DNA of 64,000 nt from Salinigranum rubrum (lineage in GTDB: Archaea > Halobacteriota > Halobacteria > Halobacteriales > Haloferacaceae): assembly GCF_002906575.1 (NCBI RefSeq), contig NZ_CP026309.1, positions 1,488,001 through 1,552,000 on the forward strand. Reading direction: 5' to 3'. This document shows, piece by piece, positions 8,380 through 17,438 of the stretch. Under the pieces are notes generated by a model. It was not told where the DNA came from and searched no databases. It saw only the letters and a program-made list of their open reading frames with translations. A program made the translations under genes and the position numbers. The stretch's first letter is position 1; each line of letters begins with the position of its first letter.

Positions 8380-8712
8380 GATTCGAACCCTGTCAGTCGC
8401 AGCGGCCGACCGAAGCGAGGCCGACCGTCTGGCTCCGGTTCGAATCCCGTCACGCCCGCTCGGTCACTTCGTTCCCTCGCGAGCGTGACGTACTCCCACT
8501 CGCTTCGCTCGCGGGAGTCCCGTCACGCCCGTAGTGGGTGGGAAACAGCCACCCCCGAAGGACGACTGGAGGTCGAACCACGCCAGCCGCAGCGACCGAG
8601 CGACCGAGACCAAGCGTACACCGTGTGGGATTCGAGCCGCTAGCAGCGACCCGAAGCGCCGCGAAGCGGGCAACCCGAAGCCTCCTGCTCCAGTTCGACC
8701 CCGTTACGCCCG
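8380..8712 (+). repeat. Stacked partial copies of the tRNA-Arg 3' end
   Basis: Downstream of the tRNA there are further copies of its T-loop/acceptor sequence. 8437-8458 is identical to tRNA 8317-8338 over 22 bases. 8518-8532 is identical to 8325-8339 over 15 bases. 8692-8712 and about 8380-8399 are diverged copies. The spacer sequence between them also resembles itself loosely, with GC-rich segments containing CCGACCGAAGCG-type and CAGCGACC-type words. Integrases of archaeal proviruses and plasmids recombine at tRNA 3' ends and leave exactly such copies (att sites). No integrase gene is in the window, so this is read as a scar of past integrations. Confidence 0.7.
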
Positions 8713-9145
8713 CTTTTCGGACGACCACCAGTGAATTGCGAGCACGGCACAGTGATTCGAATCGGAGCGGGGACGGCCGCGGAGGGAGCGACGTTCCGGC
8801 GGTTCGGACCCACTTCTCCACACCGCGCGACCCGTCAGTGCGGAGTGTTGAGACAGCCGGCTTTCCAGCCTCGGGACCCGATGGCACCGATCCGTACTGA
8901 AGTCGGGACGACGTTTCGCGCGTGTATATAAAGGGTACTTGAACGGCGTATATAAGGGAACACCTCTTTATGATATCATATGTGATATCCAAATTTCGGT
9001 CGTTCGCTCGAATATATTATCAGAATTAATATATTTTAGTGATCAAGTCGACTACTTCGATCGATTCTATTATCAAGTGAATATGTTATATCGGTCCGGG
9101 CACCCGCAGAAGCCTTTTTGATGGGGACTCACCTGATGAGGGACA
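8713..9145. promoter_or_regulatory. AT-rich leader of the pilus operon with TATA-like boxes and a dyad
   Basis: There is no credible gene here. From about 8920 to 9115 the GC content drops sharply compared with everything around it. Two TATATAA boxes stand at about 8927-8933 and 8949-8955. A perfect 7-base inverted repeat with a 4-base spacer, GATATCATATGTGATATC, lies at 8972-8989. AATATATT occurs at 9011-9018 and again at 9028-9035. A further TATA-like ATGTTATATC lies near 9082-9091, about 25-30 bases before a T5 tract and the start region of pilB. A GAGG ribosome-site-like word precedes ATG 9146. This suggests a regulated promoter with more than one start site. Confidence 0.55.
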
Positions 9146-11875
9146 ATGGCTATCGACGACGCTGACCCTGCCGGCGCGACTCAGTCGGAGTCAGCGCCGT
9201 CGCAGTCGGCCGGAGCGACTGTCGGCGAGTACACCTGGGAGCAGTACCTCCGCGAGTACGGCGACTCCGGGGACGCCGACGCCGCTGCGACGATGCGACG
9301 TTCCGGCGACATCGACTGGGACGCTATCACGGCTGAGGATCGGGCGGTCGCCGACCTGGGCGTCCACCCCACCGAAATCGAGGACCAACTGGCCGCGGCA
9401 GCGGCGGCGGCCGCCCGTGTCGACGACGGGATCGAACCGACCACCGACCTCTCGGACCCACCGGTCGCGAAGGACTGGTACGCCGCGGAACATTTCGAGT
9501 CCGACCACCCGGAGACGACCCTCGACGACGCGCTCGGCTTCGACGCCGAGGAGGTCGAGGGCGTCCTCTCACACGCGGGGGGCCTGGCCGAGGAACTCTC
9601 GGACGTGGTCGACCAGCGAACCGTCTCGGTCCAGGAGGACTTCGACGAGGACGCGTTCTTCCGGACCGACGAGGGACACTCGACCGTCGTGACGCGGTAC
9701 GACCTCGAGAAGACCGTTCCGCTCGCGAAGAAGGGGCACTTCCGCGAGATCGAGCGCTACTGGGTGAACGAACCGTACTCGTTCGTCATCATCTTCCACT
9801 CGACCAAGGAGAACGAGAAGAAGTACTACGTGGTCCAGCCGTACATGAACCGGATCGAAGACGACCTCGTGGACTACCTCACGGGGAAGCTTCGGACGGC
9901 GATCAAGTACTCCGACGACGACGTTATCGCGGCCGGCACCGAGGACAGAGGACGCATCATCGAGGCCGAGACGCTCAACCTCCTCGACCGCTACGGGCTC
10001 TTCTCGGCGCCGGACGCCGGGATCGGTGCGTCCGACGATGGGGCGGCTGGCTTCCTCCGGAGCGGCCCGCTCGGCGCGCTCGCGGACCTCTTCGGCCTCG
10101 GCGGCGACGACGAACCCGAGCCGTCGGCGGCGACCGCGCTCGGCGTCGGCCAACTCGACGGCATCGCGGCCCGACCCGAATCGGCCGTGCTCGAGGAGGA
10201 CGCGAAGCAACTCAACGAGTACCAGGTCGAGAAGCTACTGTACTACCTCCGCCGTGACTTCATCGGCTACGAGCGCATCGACGGCATCAAACACGACATC
10301 AACGTCGAGGACATCTCGTGTGACGGGTACAACTCGCCCGTCTTCGTCTACCACTCCGACTACGAGCAGATCATCTCCAACGTCTACCACGGGAAGGCGG
10401 AACTCGACGACTTCGTCGTGAAGCTCGCCCAGCGCTCGGGGAAGGGCATCTCCAAGCGGAGCCCGCAGGTCGACGCGACGCTCCCCGACGGCTCGCGCGC
10501 CCAGTTGACGCTCGGCCAGGAGGTGTCGGACCACGGGACGAACTACACCATCCGGCAGTTCAAGGACGTCCCGTTCACCCCCATCGACCTCATCTGCTGG
10601 AACACGTTCTCGCTCGACGAGATGGCCTTTCTCTGGCTCTGTATCGAGAACCACAAGTCGCTCATCTTCGCCGGCGGGACCGCGTCGGGGAAAACCACTT
10701 CGCTGAACGCGGTGTCGCTGTTTATCCCCTCGAACTCGAAGATCGTCTCCATCGAGGACACCCGCGAGGTGGAACTGCCCCAGCGCAACTGGATCGCCTC
10801 GGTCACTCGGCCGTCGTTCGCCGAGGACGACGGCGGCGACGTCGACGAGTTCGCCCTGCTGGAAGCGGCGCTCCGACAGCGGCCCGACTACATCGTCATG
10901 GGCGAGATTCGTGGCGAGGAGGGGCGCACGCTCTTCCAGGTCATGTCGACGGGCCACACGACGTACACGACGTTCCACGCCGACTCGGTGGGGGAGGTCC
11001 TCAAGCGCTTTACGACCGAGCCGATCAACGTCTCGAAGACGATGTTCACCGCCCTGGACCTCGTCTCCATCCAGACCTCCACCAGAGTCGGCGGCAACAA
11101 GGTCCGCCGGAACAAGTCCCTCACGGAGATCAACCACTACGACGCGGAGAACGACGAGATCAACGTCCAGGACGTCTACCAGTGGCAGGCGGAGACGGAC
11201 GAGTTCCTCAAGATGGGCAACTCCAACACCTTAGAGGAGATCATGTTCGACCGCGGGTGGACCGCGGAGAAGCTCGACCGGGAGCTGTTCAAACGCCAAC
11301 TCGTCCTCGCGTACCTCATCGACCGCGAACTGAACTCGTACGCGCAGGTCGCGGCGACGTTCCAGGCGTTCATCAACGACCAGGAGACCATCCTCTCGCT
11401 CATCGCCGACGACCGCCTCGAACAGTCGCTCGAGGACCTCCGCGAGATGGAGTCGGTCCACATCAACATCGAACCCGAGAAGGAGGCGATGGTGCCGCGC
11501 CCCTCGCCGGACACGGAGACCGCCGCGCTCGCCGAAGGTATCCTCGGTCGTGCGGAGGAGTCGCTGCTCCCCGAGTACCGGGGGAACGAGGCGGCGGACG
11601 TCGTGGCGGCGCTCGCGAGCATCGAGCCGGCGACCGACGTGACCGTCGGTCGCGACGAGACGGGACCGACGGCCGTCGGTGCGGACGGCGGCGACGCGTT
11701 CACCGAGGCGCTGGAGGACGCCACGGGGGGACGGGCGATAGCGACGGCGGGACTGGCAACGGGGGCGGCGTCGGAAGCGACGCCGGGGGCGAGCGCCCGG
11801 ACGCGGCCGAGGAGACCGGCGGTTTCGGCTTCGGCTTCGACGAGTCGGACGAGTCCGACGGAGCGTGACAGATGA
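9146..11875 (+). CDS. pilB: Type IV pilus assembly ATPase (PilB/GspE/TadA family), 3' end frameshifted
   Basis: Cytoplasmic ATPase that powers pilin extrusion through the membrane platform encoded next. The large acidic N-terminal region (1-about 330) is typical of haloarchaeal PilB. The secretion ATPase core has Walker A GGTASGKTTS near 510-519, an Asp-box SIEDTREVELP and Walker B YIVMGEIRGEE near 582-592, followed by STGHTTYTTFHAD. After the G6 run at 11725-11730 the listed frame turns Arg/Ser-rich. Adding one G gives instead an acidic tail ending TGGFGFGFDESDESDGA with a stop at 11866-11868, just before pilC. The real protein is therefore probably about 907 residues with that tail. First gene of the pilus operon. 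Confidence 0.93.
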   Translation: MAIDDADPAGATQSESAPSQSAGATVGEYTWEQYLREYGDSGDADAAATMRRSGDIDWDAITAEDRAVADLGVHPTEIEDQLAAAAAAAARVDDGIEPTTDLSDPPVAKDWYAAEHFESDHPETTLDDALGFDAEEVEGVLSHAGGLAEELSDVVDQRTVSVQEDFDEDAFFRTDEGHSTVVTRYDLEKTVPLAKKGHFREIERYWVNEPYSFVIIFHSTKENEKKYYVVQPYMNRIEDDLVDYLTGKLRTAIKYSDDDVIAAGTEDRGRIIEAETLNLLDRYGLFSAPDAGIGASDDGAAGFLRSGPLGALADLFGLGGDDEPEPSAATALGVGQLDGIAARPESAVLEEDAKQLNEYQVEKLLYYLRRDFIGYERIDGIKHDINVEDISCDGYNSPVFVYHSDYEQIISNVYHGKAELDDFVVKLAQRSGKGISKRSPQVDATLPDGSRAQLTLGQEVSDHGTNYTIRQFKDVPFTPIDLICWNTFSLDEMAFLWLCIENHKSLIFAGGTASGKTTSLNAVSLFIPSNSKIVSIEDTREVELPQRNWIASVTRPSFAEDDGGDVDEFALLEAALRQRPDYIVMGEIRGEEGRTLFQVMSTGHTTYTTFHADSVGEVLKRFTTEPINVSKTMFTALDLVSIQTSTRVGGNKVRRNKSLTEINHYDAENDEINVQDVYQWQAETDEFLKMGNSNTLEEIMFDRGWTAEKLDRELFKRQLVLAYLIDRELNSYAQVAATFQAFINDQETILSLIADDRLEQSLEDLREMESVHINIEPEKEAMVPRPSPDTETAALAEGILGRAEESLLPEYRGNEAADVVAALASIEPATDVTVGRDETGPTAVGADGGDAFTEALEDATGGRAIATAGLATGAASEATPGASARTRPRRPAVSASASTSRTSPTERDR

Positions 11876-13899
11876 GTCTCGAATCACAGAACGGCCTCGA
11901 CGGCAGCACCGACGCGCTGGGTGACGCGTTCTACCCGGTGTACCAGTTCCTGTTCGACGAGAACAGCGACTTCGTGGGTGACGTCGAAGAGCGCCTCGAA
12001 CAGGCGCGGATGGGCGAGAACGTCGAGTTGTACATCTCCCGCGCGCTCGCAATCGGCGTGCTGCTCGGCGGGACTCTGTGGATCCTCGGGACGCTCATCG
12101 GCTTCGGCCTGGTCCAGTTCGGCGTCCTGACCGAGGAGGTCGTCAGCCTCGGTATCCCGGTTCCCGACGAGGAGACCGCCGCGACGCTCTCGGCCATCGC
12201 CGTCCCCGTCGCCGTCGGGATCATGGGCGTCGTCTTCGGGAGCATCGGCTTCGGCATCGGCTTCGGCACGCTCGTCGCCATCCCCTACTCCCGCGCGTCG
12301 GCCCGGAAACGCGAGATAAACATGCTGCTCGCGGACTCGGTGTCGTTCATGTACGCCCTCTCCGTCGGGGGGCTGAACCAGCTCGAAATCCTCGAGGCGA
12401 TGGCCAGGGCCGAGGACACCTACGGCGAGGTCGCTCGGGAGTTCCAGAGCATCGTCCAGGAGACGGAGTACTTCGGGACCGACTATCGAAACGCGATCCG
12501 CCAGCAGGCGATCGTCACCCCCAGCGACGACCTCTCGCAGTTCCTCACCGACATGCTCTCCATCGTCAACTCCGGCGGTGACATGCAACGGTTCCTCGCG
12601 GACAAGAAGGAGAAACACCTCCGCACGTCGAAGCAGGAACAGGAGATGACGCTCGAGACGCTGGAGCTGTTCGGCGAGATGTACATGACGCTCTCGCTGT
12701 TCCCCCTCCTCCTCATCATCATCCTCGTCATCATGTCGATGCTGGGCGAGGCCCAGGACATGCTGCTGTTCGGGACCATCTACCTCCTGACGCCGCTCAT
12801 CGGCTTCGGCTTCCTCGTCCTCGTCTCCACGGTGAAACAGGACGAACCCGGCGACGGCTACCTCCAGCTCTCGGACGACCCGGACCCCGTCACCCAGAGC
12901 GGCCGGGACGGGGCGCTGAAGCTCGGGCTCATCAACGGCTTCGTCGGGGAGTTCGCGCTGTTCTCGCACGTCAAGAACCGCGAACTGCTCCACAACGTGC
13001 GCGGCATCCTCGCGGCCCCGCACATCTTCTTCCGCGACAACCCGATGTACACGCTCGCGCTGACGGTCCCGCTGGCGCTCGTGTCGCTCGTCGTCCCGGT
13101 CGCGCTGGGAGTCGCTCCGACCAGTTGGGACGCGCTGGTCGCCCGCCCCGTCTGGGGGACGTTCGTCTGGGTCTACCTGCCGATGTACATCGTCGTCCTC
13201 CCGCTCGCCGTGTTCTACGAGTGGAACGTCCGGCGGCGCAACTCCATCACCGGAAAGCTCTCGGAGAACCTCCGGAAGCTCTCCTCCGCGAACGACACGG
13301 GCCAGACGCTGCTCGAATCGGTCCGGACGGTGTCGTCGACCTCCTCGGGGAAGCTCGCCGACGAGTTCGACGTCATCTACGCGAAGGTCAACTACGGGAC
13401 GAGCCTCCGTGAGGCGCTCATCGAGTTCAACAACAAGTACCACATCCCCCGACTCGCGCGGACCATCAAACTCATCTCGAAGGCGCAGGAGGCGTCCTCG
13501 CAGATCACGGACGTGCTCTCGACGGCCGCGCAGGCGTCGGAGAACCAGGACGACATCGAGCGCGAGCGCCGCTCGCGGACCATGATGCAGGTCGCCATCA
13601 TCCTCATGACCTACTTCACACTCTTGGCCGTCATGGCCATCCTGAAGACGCAGTTCCTCGACGTGATGGCCGGGCTCACGGAGCAGGCCAGCAGCGGCGG
13701 GGGCGGCGGCGGGAGCCAGTTCAGCGGCGGTATCGACCCGAACCAGCTCTCGCTTCTGTTCTTCCACGGCGTCACCATCCAGGCGATGATCTCGGGGCTC
13801 ATCAGCGGCTACATCCGGACGGCGGACGTCCGGTCGGGGCTCAAGTTCACCCTCGTCCTGATGACGGTCGCGCTCGCCACGTGGACGGTGGTGGGCTGA
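11872..13899 (+). CDS. pilC: Type IV pilus membrane platform protein (PilC/TadC, T2SSF domains)
   Basis: A 675-residue multi-spanning protein that anchors the ATPase and guides pilins across the membrane. Two repeats of the T2SS-F type are visible: helical cytosolic segments (about 140-265 and 445-565) each followed by hydrophobic helices (about 270-325 and 565-600). Additional membrane segments lie at about 58-82, 100-140 and 395-455, and a final pair near 625-675. A Gly/Ser loop sits near 610. The start lies four bases after the repaired pilB stop, and the stop overlaps the next ATG (TGATG), so translation is probably coupled. Confidence 0.93.
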   Translation: MSLESQNGLDGSTDALGDAFYPVYQFLFDENSDFVGDVEERLEQARMGENVELYISRALAIGVLLGGTLWILGTLIGFGLVQFGVLTEEVVSLGIPVPDEETAATLSAIAVPVAVGIMGVVFGSIGFGIGFGTLVAIPYSRASARKREINMLLADSVSFMYALSVGGLNQLEILEAMARAEDTYGEVAREFQSIVQETEYFGTDYRNAIRQQAIVTPSDDLSQFLTDMLSIVNSGGDMQRFLADKKEKHLRTSKQEQEMTLETLELFGEMYMTLSLFPLLLIIILVIMSMLGEAQDMLLFGTIYLLTPLIGFGFLVLVSTVKQDEPGDGYLQLSDDPDPVTQSGRDGALKLGLINGFVGEFALFSHVKNRELLHNVRGILAAPHIFFRDNPMYTLALTVPLALVSLVVPVALGVAPTSWDALVARPVWGTFVWVYLPMYIVVLPLAVFYEWNVRRRNSITGKLSENLRKLSSANDTGQTLLESVRTVSSTSSGKLADEFDVIYAKVNYGTSLREALIEFNNKYHIPRLARTIKLISKAQEASSQITDVLSTAAQASENQDDIERERRSRTMMQVAIILMTYFTLLAVMAILKTQFLDVMAGLTEQASSGGGGGGSQFSGGIDPNQLSLLFFHGVTIQAMISGLISGYIRTADVRSGLKFTLVLMTVALATWTVVG

Positions 13900-14423
13900 T
13901 GGCACCCCTGCGGCCGCCGTCAGCGGGACAGAGAGCGACGCCGGCTGTGAGTCGCCGTGACCGTGACCGGGGACAGACGACCATCGACTTCGCCGTCGGG
14001 GCGACGCTGTTCCTCCTCACGATGGCGTTCGTCTTCGTGTTCGTCCCCGTGATGTTCGAGCCCTTCGCGACCAGTCAGTCCGACCCGCTCGTCGCCGACC
14101 GCGTCGCCAACCGCCTGGCGACCGACGTCCTCGGCACCCCCGCGAACCCGTACGTCCTCAACGCGACGTGTACGACGGCGTTCTTCGCGAACAGCGCGCC
14201 GCCGTCGGGCTGTTCGTACGCGTACGACACGGCCAGCGACCACCCGAACCTGGCGCTCGGCGTCGACGCCGAGACGAGGATCAACGTGACCGTCGTCGAC
14301 TCCGCCGGGTCCGTCGCGTTCGGCGCGGGCGCGGACCGGACGAACGCCCGCGACGTCATCACGGCACAGCGGCGGGTGCTGTACGACGGCCAGTCGTACG
14401 ACCTGTTCGTCAGGGTGTGGTGA
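13899..14423 (+). CDS. Pilin-like protein 1 of the pilus operon
   Basis: 174 residues. A basic N-terminus is followed by DRGQTTIDFAVG and a hydrophobic segment (about 35-55), then a Thr/Asp-rich exterior domain with two cysteines (TCTTAFF and SGCSYAY) that could form a disulphide. This tripartite N-terminus (charged, short polar motif, hydrophobic) resembles archaeal prepilin signals and is shared by the next five proteins, which suggests all are minor pilins or pilus-assembly factors. The start ATG 13899 overlaps the pilC stop. Confidence 0.8.
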   Translation: MAPLRPPSAGQRATPAVSRRDRDRGQTTIDFAVGATLFLLTMAFVFVFVPVMFEPFATSQSDPLVADRVANRLATDVLGTPANPYVLNATCTTAFFANSAPPSGCSYAYDTASDHPNLALGVDAETRINVTVVDSAGSVAFGAGADRTNARDVITAQRRVLYDGQSYDLFVRVW

Positions 14424-14426
14424 ACG

Positions 14427-15059
14427 ATGTGGGAACCGAGGCAACGCACGCGACGACCACGACTCCGGACGAGCAGCCGCGGCCAGGCCCACACGCTGGA
14501 GGCGTTCGCCGCGGCGACGATCCTGCTCGCGAGCATCGTCTTCGCCCTGCAGGTGACGGCCGTGACGCCGCTCACCGCGTCGACGTCGAGCCAGCACATC
14601 GAGAACCAGCAGGAGGCCGTCGCCACCGGCGTCCTCGCCTCCGCCGCGGAGAACGGCACGCTCAAGCCGACCGTCCTCTACGTGAACAACTCGTCCGGGA
14701 ACTTCCACGGCAACACGTTCGAGGGGCAGTACGTCTCCGGCGGACCGCCGACCCCATTGGGCGAGACGCTCAACGAGACGTTCCTCGACCGGGGCATCGC
14801 GTTCAACCTCTACGTCCACCACCGGACGAGCGACCGGACGGTCCGCCGGAAGACGGTCGTTCGGATGGGCGGGCCGAGCGACAACGCCATCTCCGCGCGG
14901 TGGCGGGTGACGCTGTACGACGACGACGTGCTGTACGCCGCGGACAACACCCCGACGACCCACACGCTCGCGAACTCGACGACGTTCTACGCGTCGGACA
15001 TCTCGCCGGGGACGCTGTACAACGTCCTCGAAGTGGAGGTGGTCGTGTGGCGGATGTGA
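14427..15059 (+). CDS. Pilin-like protein 2 of the pilus operon
   Basis: 210 residues with the same plan: Arg-rich start, SSRGQAHTLEAF, hydrophobic helix (about 27-47), then an extracellular domain with many Asn-x-Ser/Thr sites (NNSS, NETF, NSTT) suitable for N-glycosylation. No catalytic motif is seen. It starts three bases after the previous stop, and the next gene begins inside its 3' end. Confidence 0.8.
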   Translation: MWEPRQRTRRPRLRTSSRGQAHTLEAFAAATILLASIVFALQVTAVTPLTASTSSQHIENQQEAVATGVLASAAENGTLKPTVLYVNNSSGNFHGNTFEGQYVSGGPPTPLGETLNETFLDRGIAFNLYVHHRTSDRTVRRKTVVRMGGPSDNAISARWRVTLYDDDVLYAADNTPTTHTLANSTTFYASDISPGTLYNVLEVEVVVWRM

Positions 15060-16144
15060 GGCGGCCGCCGACGCGCCCCCGGCGACAGCGCGCGAGCAGC
15101 GACGGCAGCGACGGCACCGGCGGTCGCAGCCGAAGACGCGGACGCGGACGCAACTCCGACTTCGACGACGACCGCGGCCAGTTGTTCCTCGTCGGGGCGC
15201 TCTCGCTCGCCGTTCTGTTCGTCGGTTTCGCGCTGCTTTTGAACACCGCCATCTACACCGAGAACCTCGCGACCCGGAACACCGACCCGGGGACCGACCC
15301 CTCCATCAGCTACCGGGCGGCTGCCGAGGACGCCGCGCGGGAGCTCATGATCCGGGAGAATCGCAACGGGACGGACCCCACGTGGGACGAGAACACGCAG
15401 TGGTACGAATCGAGCGTCGAGGCGTGGAGCGACAGCGCCGGTCTCCACGCCGCGCGACGCGCCCGGGTCGCGTCGGTCGCCGTCGACTCGACGAACGGGA
15501 CGCGGTTCCAGCAGACCAACGCCTCGCGCAACCTCACGAACCGGAACTACGCCGCGGACTGGACCCTCGGCAACAACCCCTCTGCCGTCCGAGACGCCAG
15601 TCTCACGATCAACGCGGACTCGCTTCCCGAAACGAACCGCTCGAACGTCCTCGGACTCACGCTCGGGTTCGACGACCCCTACGCCGTGGCGTTCGACGAC
15701 ACCGACGGCGGCAACACCTGGCACGTGTACGTCTACGACGACAGCGACACCGGCGGCGACGACGTGACCGTCCTCGTCGACGACGGCACAACCGAACAGG
15801 AGTGTACCCACGTCGGACCAGCCGCACACGTCGACCTCTCCAACGGGAGCATCAACGGGAGCGCGTGCTCGGCGTTCGCCCTGCTCGACCTCCCCGACGA
15901 CGCCGTCGACGACGAGGACATCCGACTGCGCTTCGAGAACGGCGACCAGGCGACCGGGACATACGACATCAAGGTCGCCGAGGGGGCGGACATCAGCGGC
16001 AACGTCTACGACAACGAGGCCGACGACGACGGCGCGGCGTTCGCCACGGCGATCATCTACGATGCCGACGTCACCATCACCTACGAGAGCACCGACGTCT
16101 CCTATCGGACGACGGTCCGCATCGCCCCGGAGGAGATACGATGA
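15047..16144 (+). CDS. Pilin-like protein 3 of the pilus operon
   Basis: 365 residues from GTG 15047, which overlaps the preceding gene by 13 bases; a later GTG at 15056 is the alternative. After an Arg/Gly/Ser-rich head comes DDRGQLFLVGALSLAVLF and a membrane helix (about 43-65), with NTAIYTENLATRN right after it, a motif typical of haloarchaeal pilus-operon proteins. The exterior domain is rich in Asp, Asn and Thr with several N-glycosylation sites, and has two cysteines (TEQECTH, GSACSAF). The long frame upstream of the GTG is a shadow of the earlier genes. Confidence 0.78.
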   Translation: MADVRRPPTRPRRQRASSDGSDGTGGRSRRRGRGRNSDFDDDRGQLFLVGALSLAVLFVGFALLLNTAIYTENLATRNTDPGTDPSISYRAAAEDAARELMIRENRNGTDPTWDENTQWYESSVEAWSDSAGLHAARRARVASVAVDSTNGTRFQQTNASRNLTNRNYAADWTLGNNPSAVRDASLTINADSLPETNRSNVLGLTLGFDDPYAVAFDDTDGGNTWHVYVYDDSDTGGDDVTVLVDDGTTEQECTHVGPAAHVDLSNGSINGSACSAFALLDLPDDAVDDEDIRLRFENGDQATGTYDIKVAEGADISGNVYDNEADDDGAAFATAIIYDADVTITYESTDVSYRTTVRIAPEEIR

Positions 16145-16686
16145 GTCCGCCGCGTCCCCGTGGTTGCACTCGCGGTCCTCGCGGCCGGCCTGGTCGCGGT
16201 CGCGGGGGGCAGAGGCGACGCGCGCTTCCGTTCGCTCGGGACGACCGTGCGGTCTCGACGACGCTCGCGTACGTCCTCTCGCTCGGCATCGCGAGCCTCC
16301 TCATCTCCGGGTTGATGTTCGCCGGCAGCGGCTTCGTCGAGAGCGAGCGCGAGCAGGTCATCCGCTCCGAGTTGGTGGTGGTGGGCCAGACGCTCGTCGC
16401 GGACGTCGAGGGGGCCGACCGCCTGGCGTCGACCATCGACGGGACCGTCAGCGTGCGGTCGTCGCTGCCCCGCCGCGTCGGGAGTTCGGCGTACACCATC
16501 ACGCTGACCGACCAGGGCGGCGGCGTCACCGAGGTCACCATGACCGCGGCGTCGGTGGACATCTCGGTCGCCCTCCGACTGGTGACGAACACCCCCGTCG
16601 CGGAGGGGACCGTCGAGGGGGGCGAACTCGTCATCGTCTACGACGCTGCCGACTCCCCGCCCGCACTGGAGGTGCAGCGAGCGTGA
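16141..16686 (+). CDS. Pilin-like protein 4 with an archaeal prepilin motif
   Basis: 181 residues. The motif RAVSTTLAYVLS at about 36-47 followed by a 20-residue hydrophobic helix matches the archaeal type III signal (basic residue, Ala/Gly, Val, Ser) cut by PibD-type prepilin peptidase. The leader is unusually long and Arg/Pro/Gly-rich, so the true start could be further in, but no other ATG or GTG lies close before the motif. The mature part is a small beta-rich domain. ATG 16141 overlaps the previous stop (ATGA). Confidence 0.8.
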   Translation: MSPPRPRGCTRGPRGRPGRGRGGQRRRALPFARDDRAVSTTLAYVLSLGIASLLISGLMFAGSGFVESEREQVIRSELVVVGQTLVADVEGADRLASTIDGTVSVRSSLPRRVGSSAYTITLTDQGGGVTEVTMTAASVDISVALRLVTNTPVAEGTVEGGELVIVYDAADSPPALEVQRA

Positions 16687-17435
16687 TGGACAGCCGCGGC
16701 GTCAGCGACACCCTCGGCTTCGTGTTCGTCTTCGCGCTGGTGCTGTCGACGGTCGGGCTCACCTTCACGTTCGGCTACAGCGGCCTCAAGGACACGCGCG
16801 ACTTCGAGCGGCTCAACAACGCCGAACGCGCGTTCGACGTGATGGGCGACAACTTCGACGACATCGTCCGCCGCGGCGCGCCGAGCCGCGCGACGGAGGT
16901 GAAGGTCGCGGATGCGCAGTTGGGACTCGAGGACGCGACGACGGTGAACGTCACCGTCACGAACACCTCGGGCGTGAAACAGAACGTCCAGTACGACATC
17001 CAGCCGGTTGTCTACGAGGCCGGCGGCGGCCGCATCGTCTACTCGAACGGTGCGGTCTTCCGCGAGGACCCCGGCGGAGCCGTCGTGATCCGCCACGCGG
17101 AGTTCGTCCTCCGACAGGAGCGGGTGCTGCTCCCCGTGGTGAACACCCGCGGGGGAGGCGGGACGGAGTCCATCGGCGGGACGACGACCGTTCTGGTCCG
17201 TGCGACGAGCCCCGACGGCCAGCGGCAGAGTTTCGGGTTCGATATCGCCCGCACCGAGCCCCAGTCGGAGGTCATGGTGAACGTCACGAGTCCGCGTCCG
17301 GCGGTCTGGGAGCGCGAACTCAGCCGGTACGACGACGCCGACTGCGACATCGACGGAAACACCGTCTCCTGTACCGTCTCGAACCCCGAGCGCGTGTACG
17401 TCCAGGAGACGCTGATCGGCATCACGTTCGAGTGA
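16686..17435 (+). CDS. Pilin-like protein 5 with an archaeal prepilin motif
   Basis: 249 residues starting MDSRGVSDTLGFVFVFALVL, a short leader, an RGVSDT processing motif and a hydrophobic helix to about residue 28. The exterior region has beta-strand character, several N-glycosylation sites (NVTVTNTSG) and a C-terminal pair of cysteines (ADCDIDGNTVSCTV) spaced for a disulphide. The start overlaps the previous stop by one base (TGATG); an in-frame GTG sits one codon before it. Confidence 0.82.
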   Translation: MDSRGVSDTLGFVFVFALVLSTVGLTFTFGYSGLKDTRDFERLNNAERAFDVMGDNFDDIVRRGAPSRATEVKVADAQLGLEDATTVNVTVTNTSGVKQNVQYDIQPVVYEAGGGRIVYSNGAVFREDPGGAVVIRHAEFVLRQERVLLPVVNTRGGGGTESIGGTTTVLVRATSPDGQRQSFGFDIARTEPQSEVMVNVTSPRPAVWERELSRYDDADCDIDGNTVSCTVSNPERVYVQETLIGITFE

Positions 17436-17438
17436 ACT

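Noticed and set aside
8450-8992. 180-codon minus-strand frame over the tRNA-scar region
   Set aside because: Made of tRNA-derived words in translation; no domain, wrong composition, and it ends in the AT-rich island.
8939-9121. 60-codon plus-strand frame in the AT-rich island
   Set aside because: Starts at TTG inside the promoter region and its Tyr/Ile-rich product only reflects local AT content.
14168-15046. Upstream extension of the third pilin-like gene
   Set aside because: It is the shadow of the two preceding genes; the credible start is GTG 15047.
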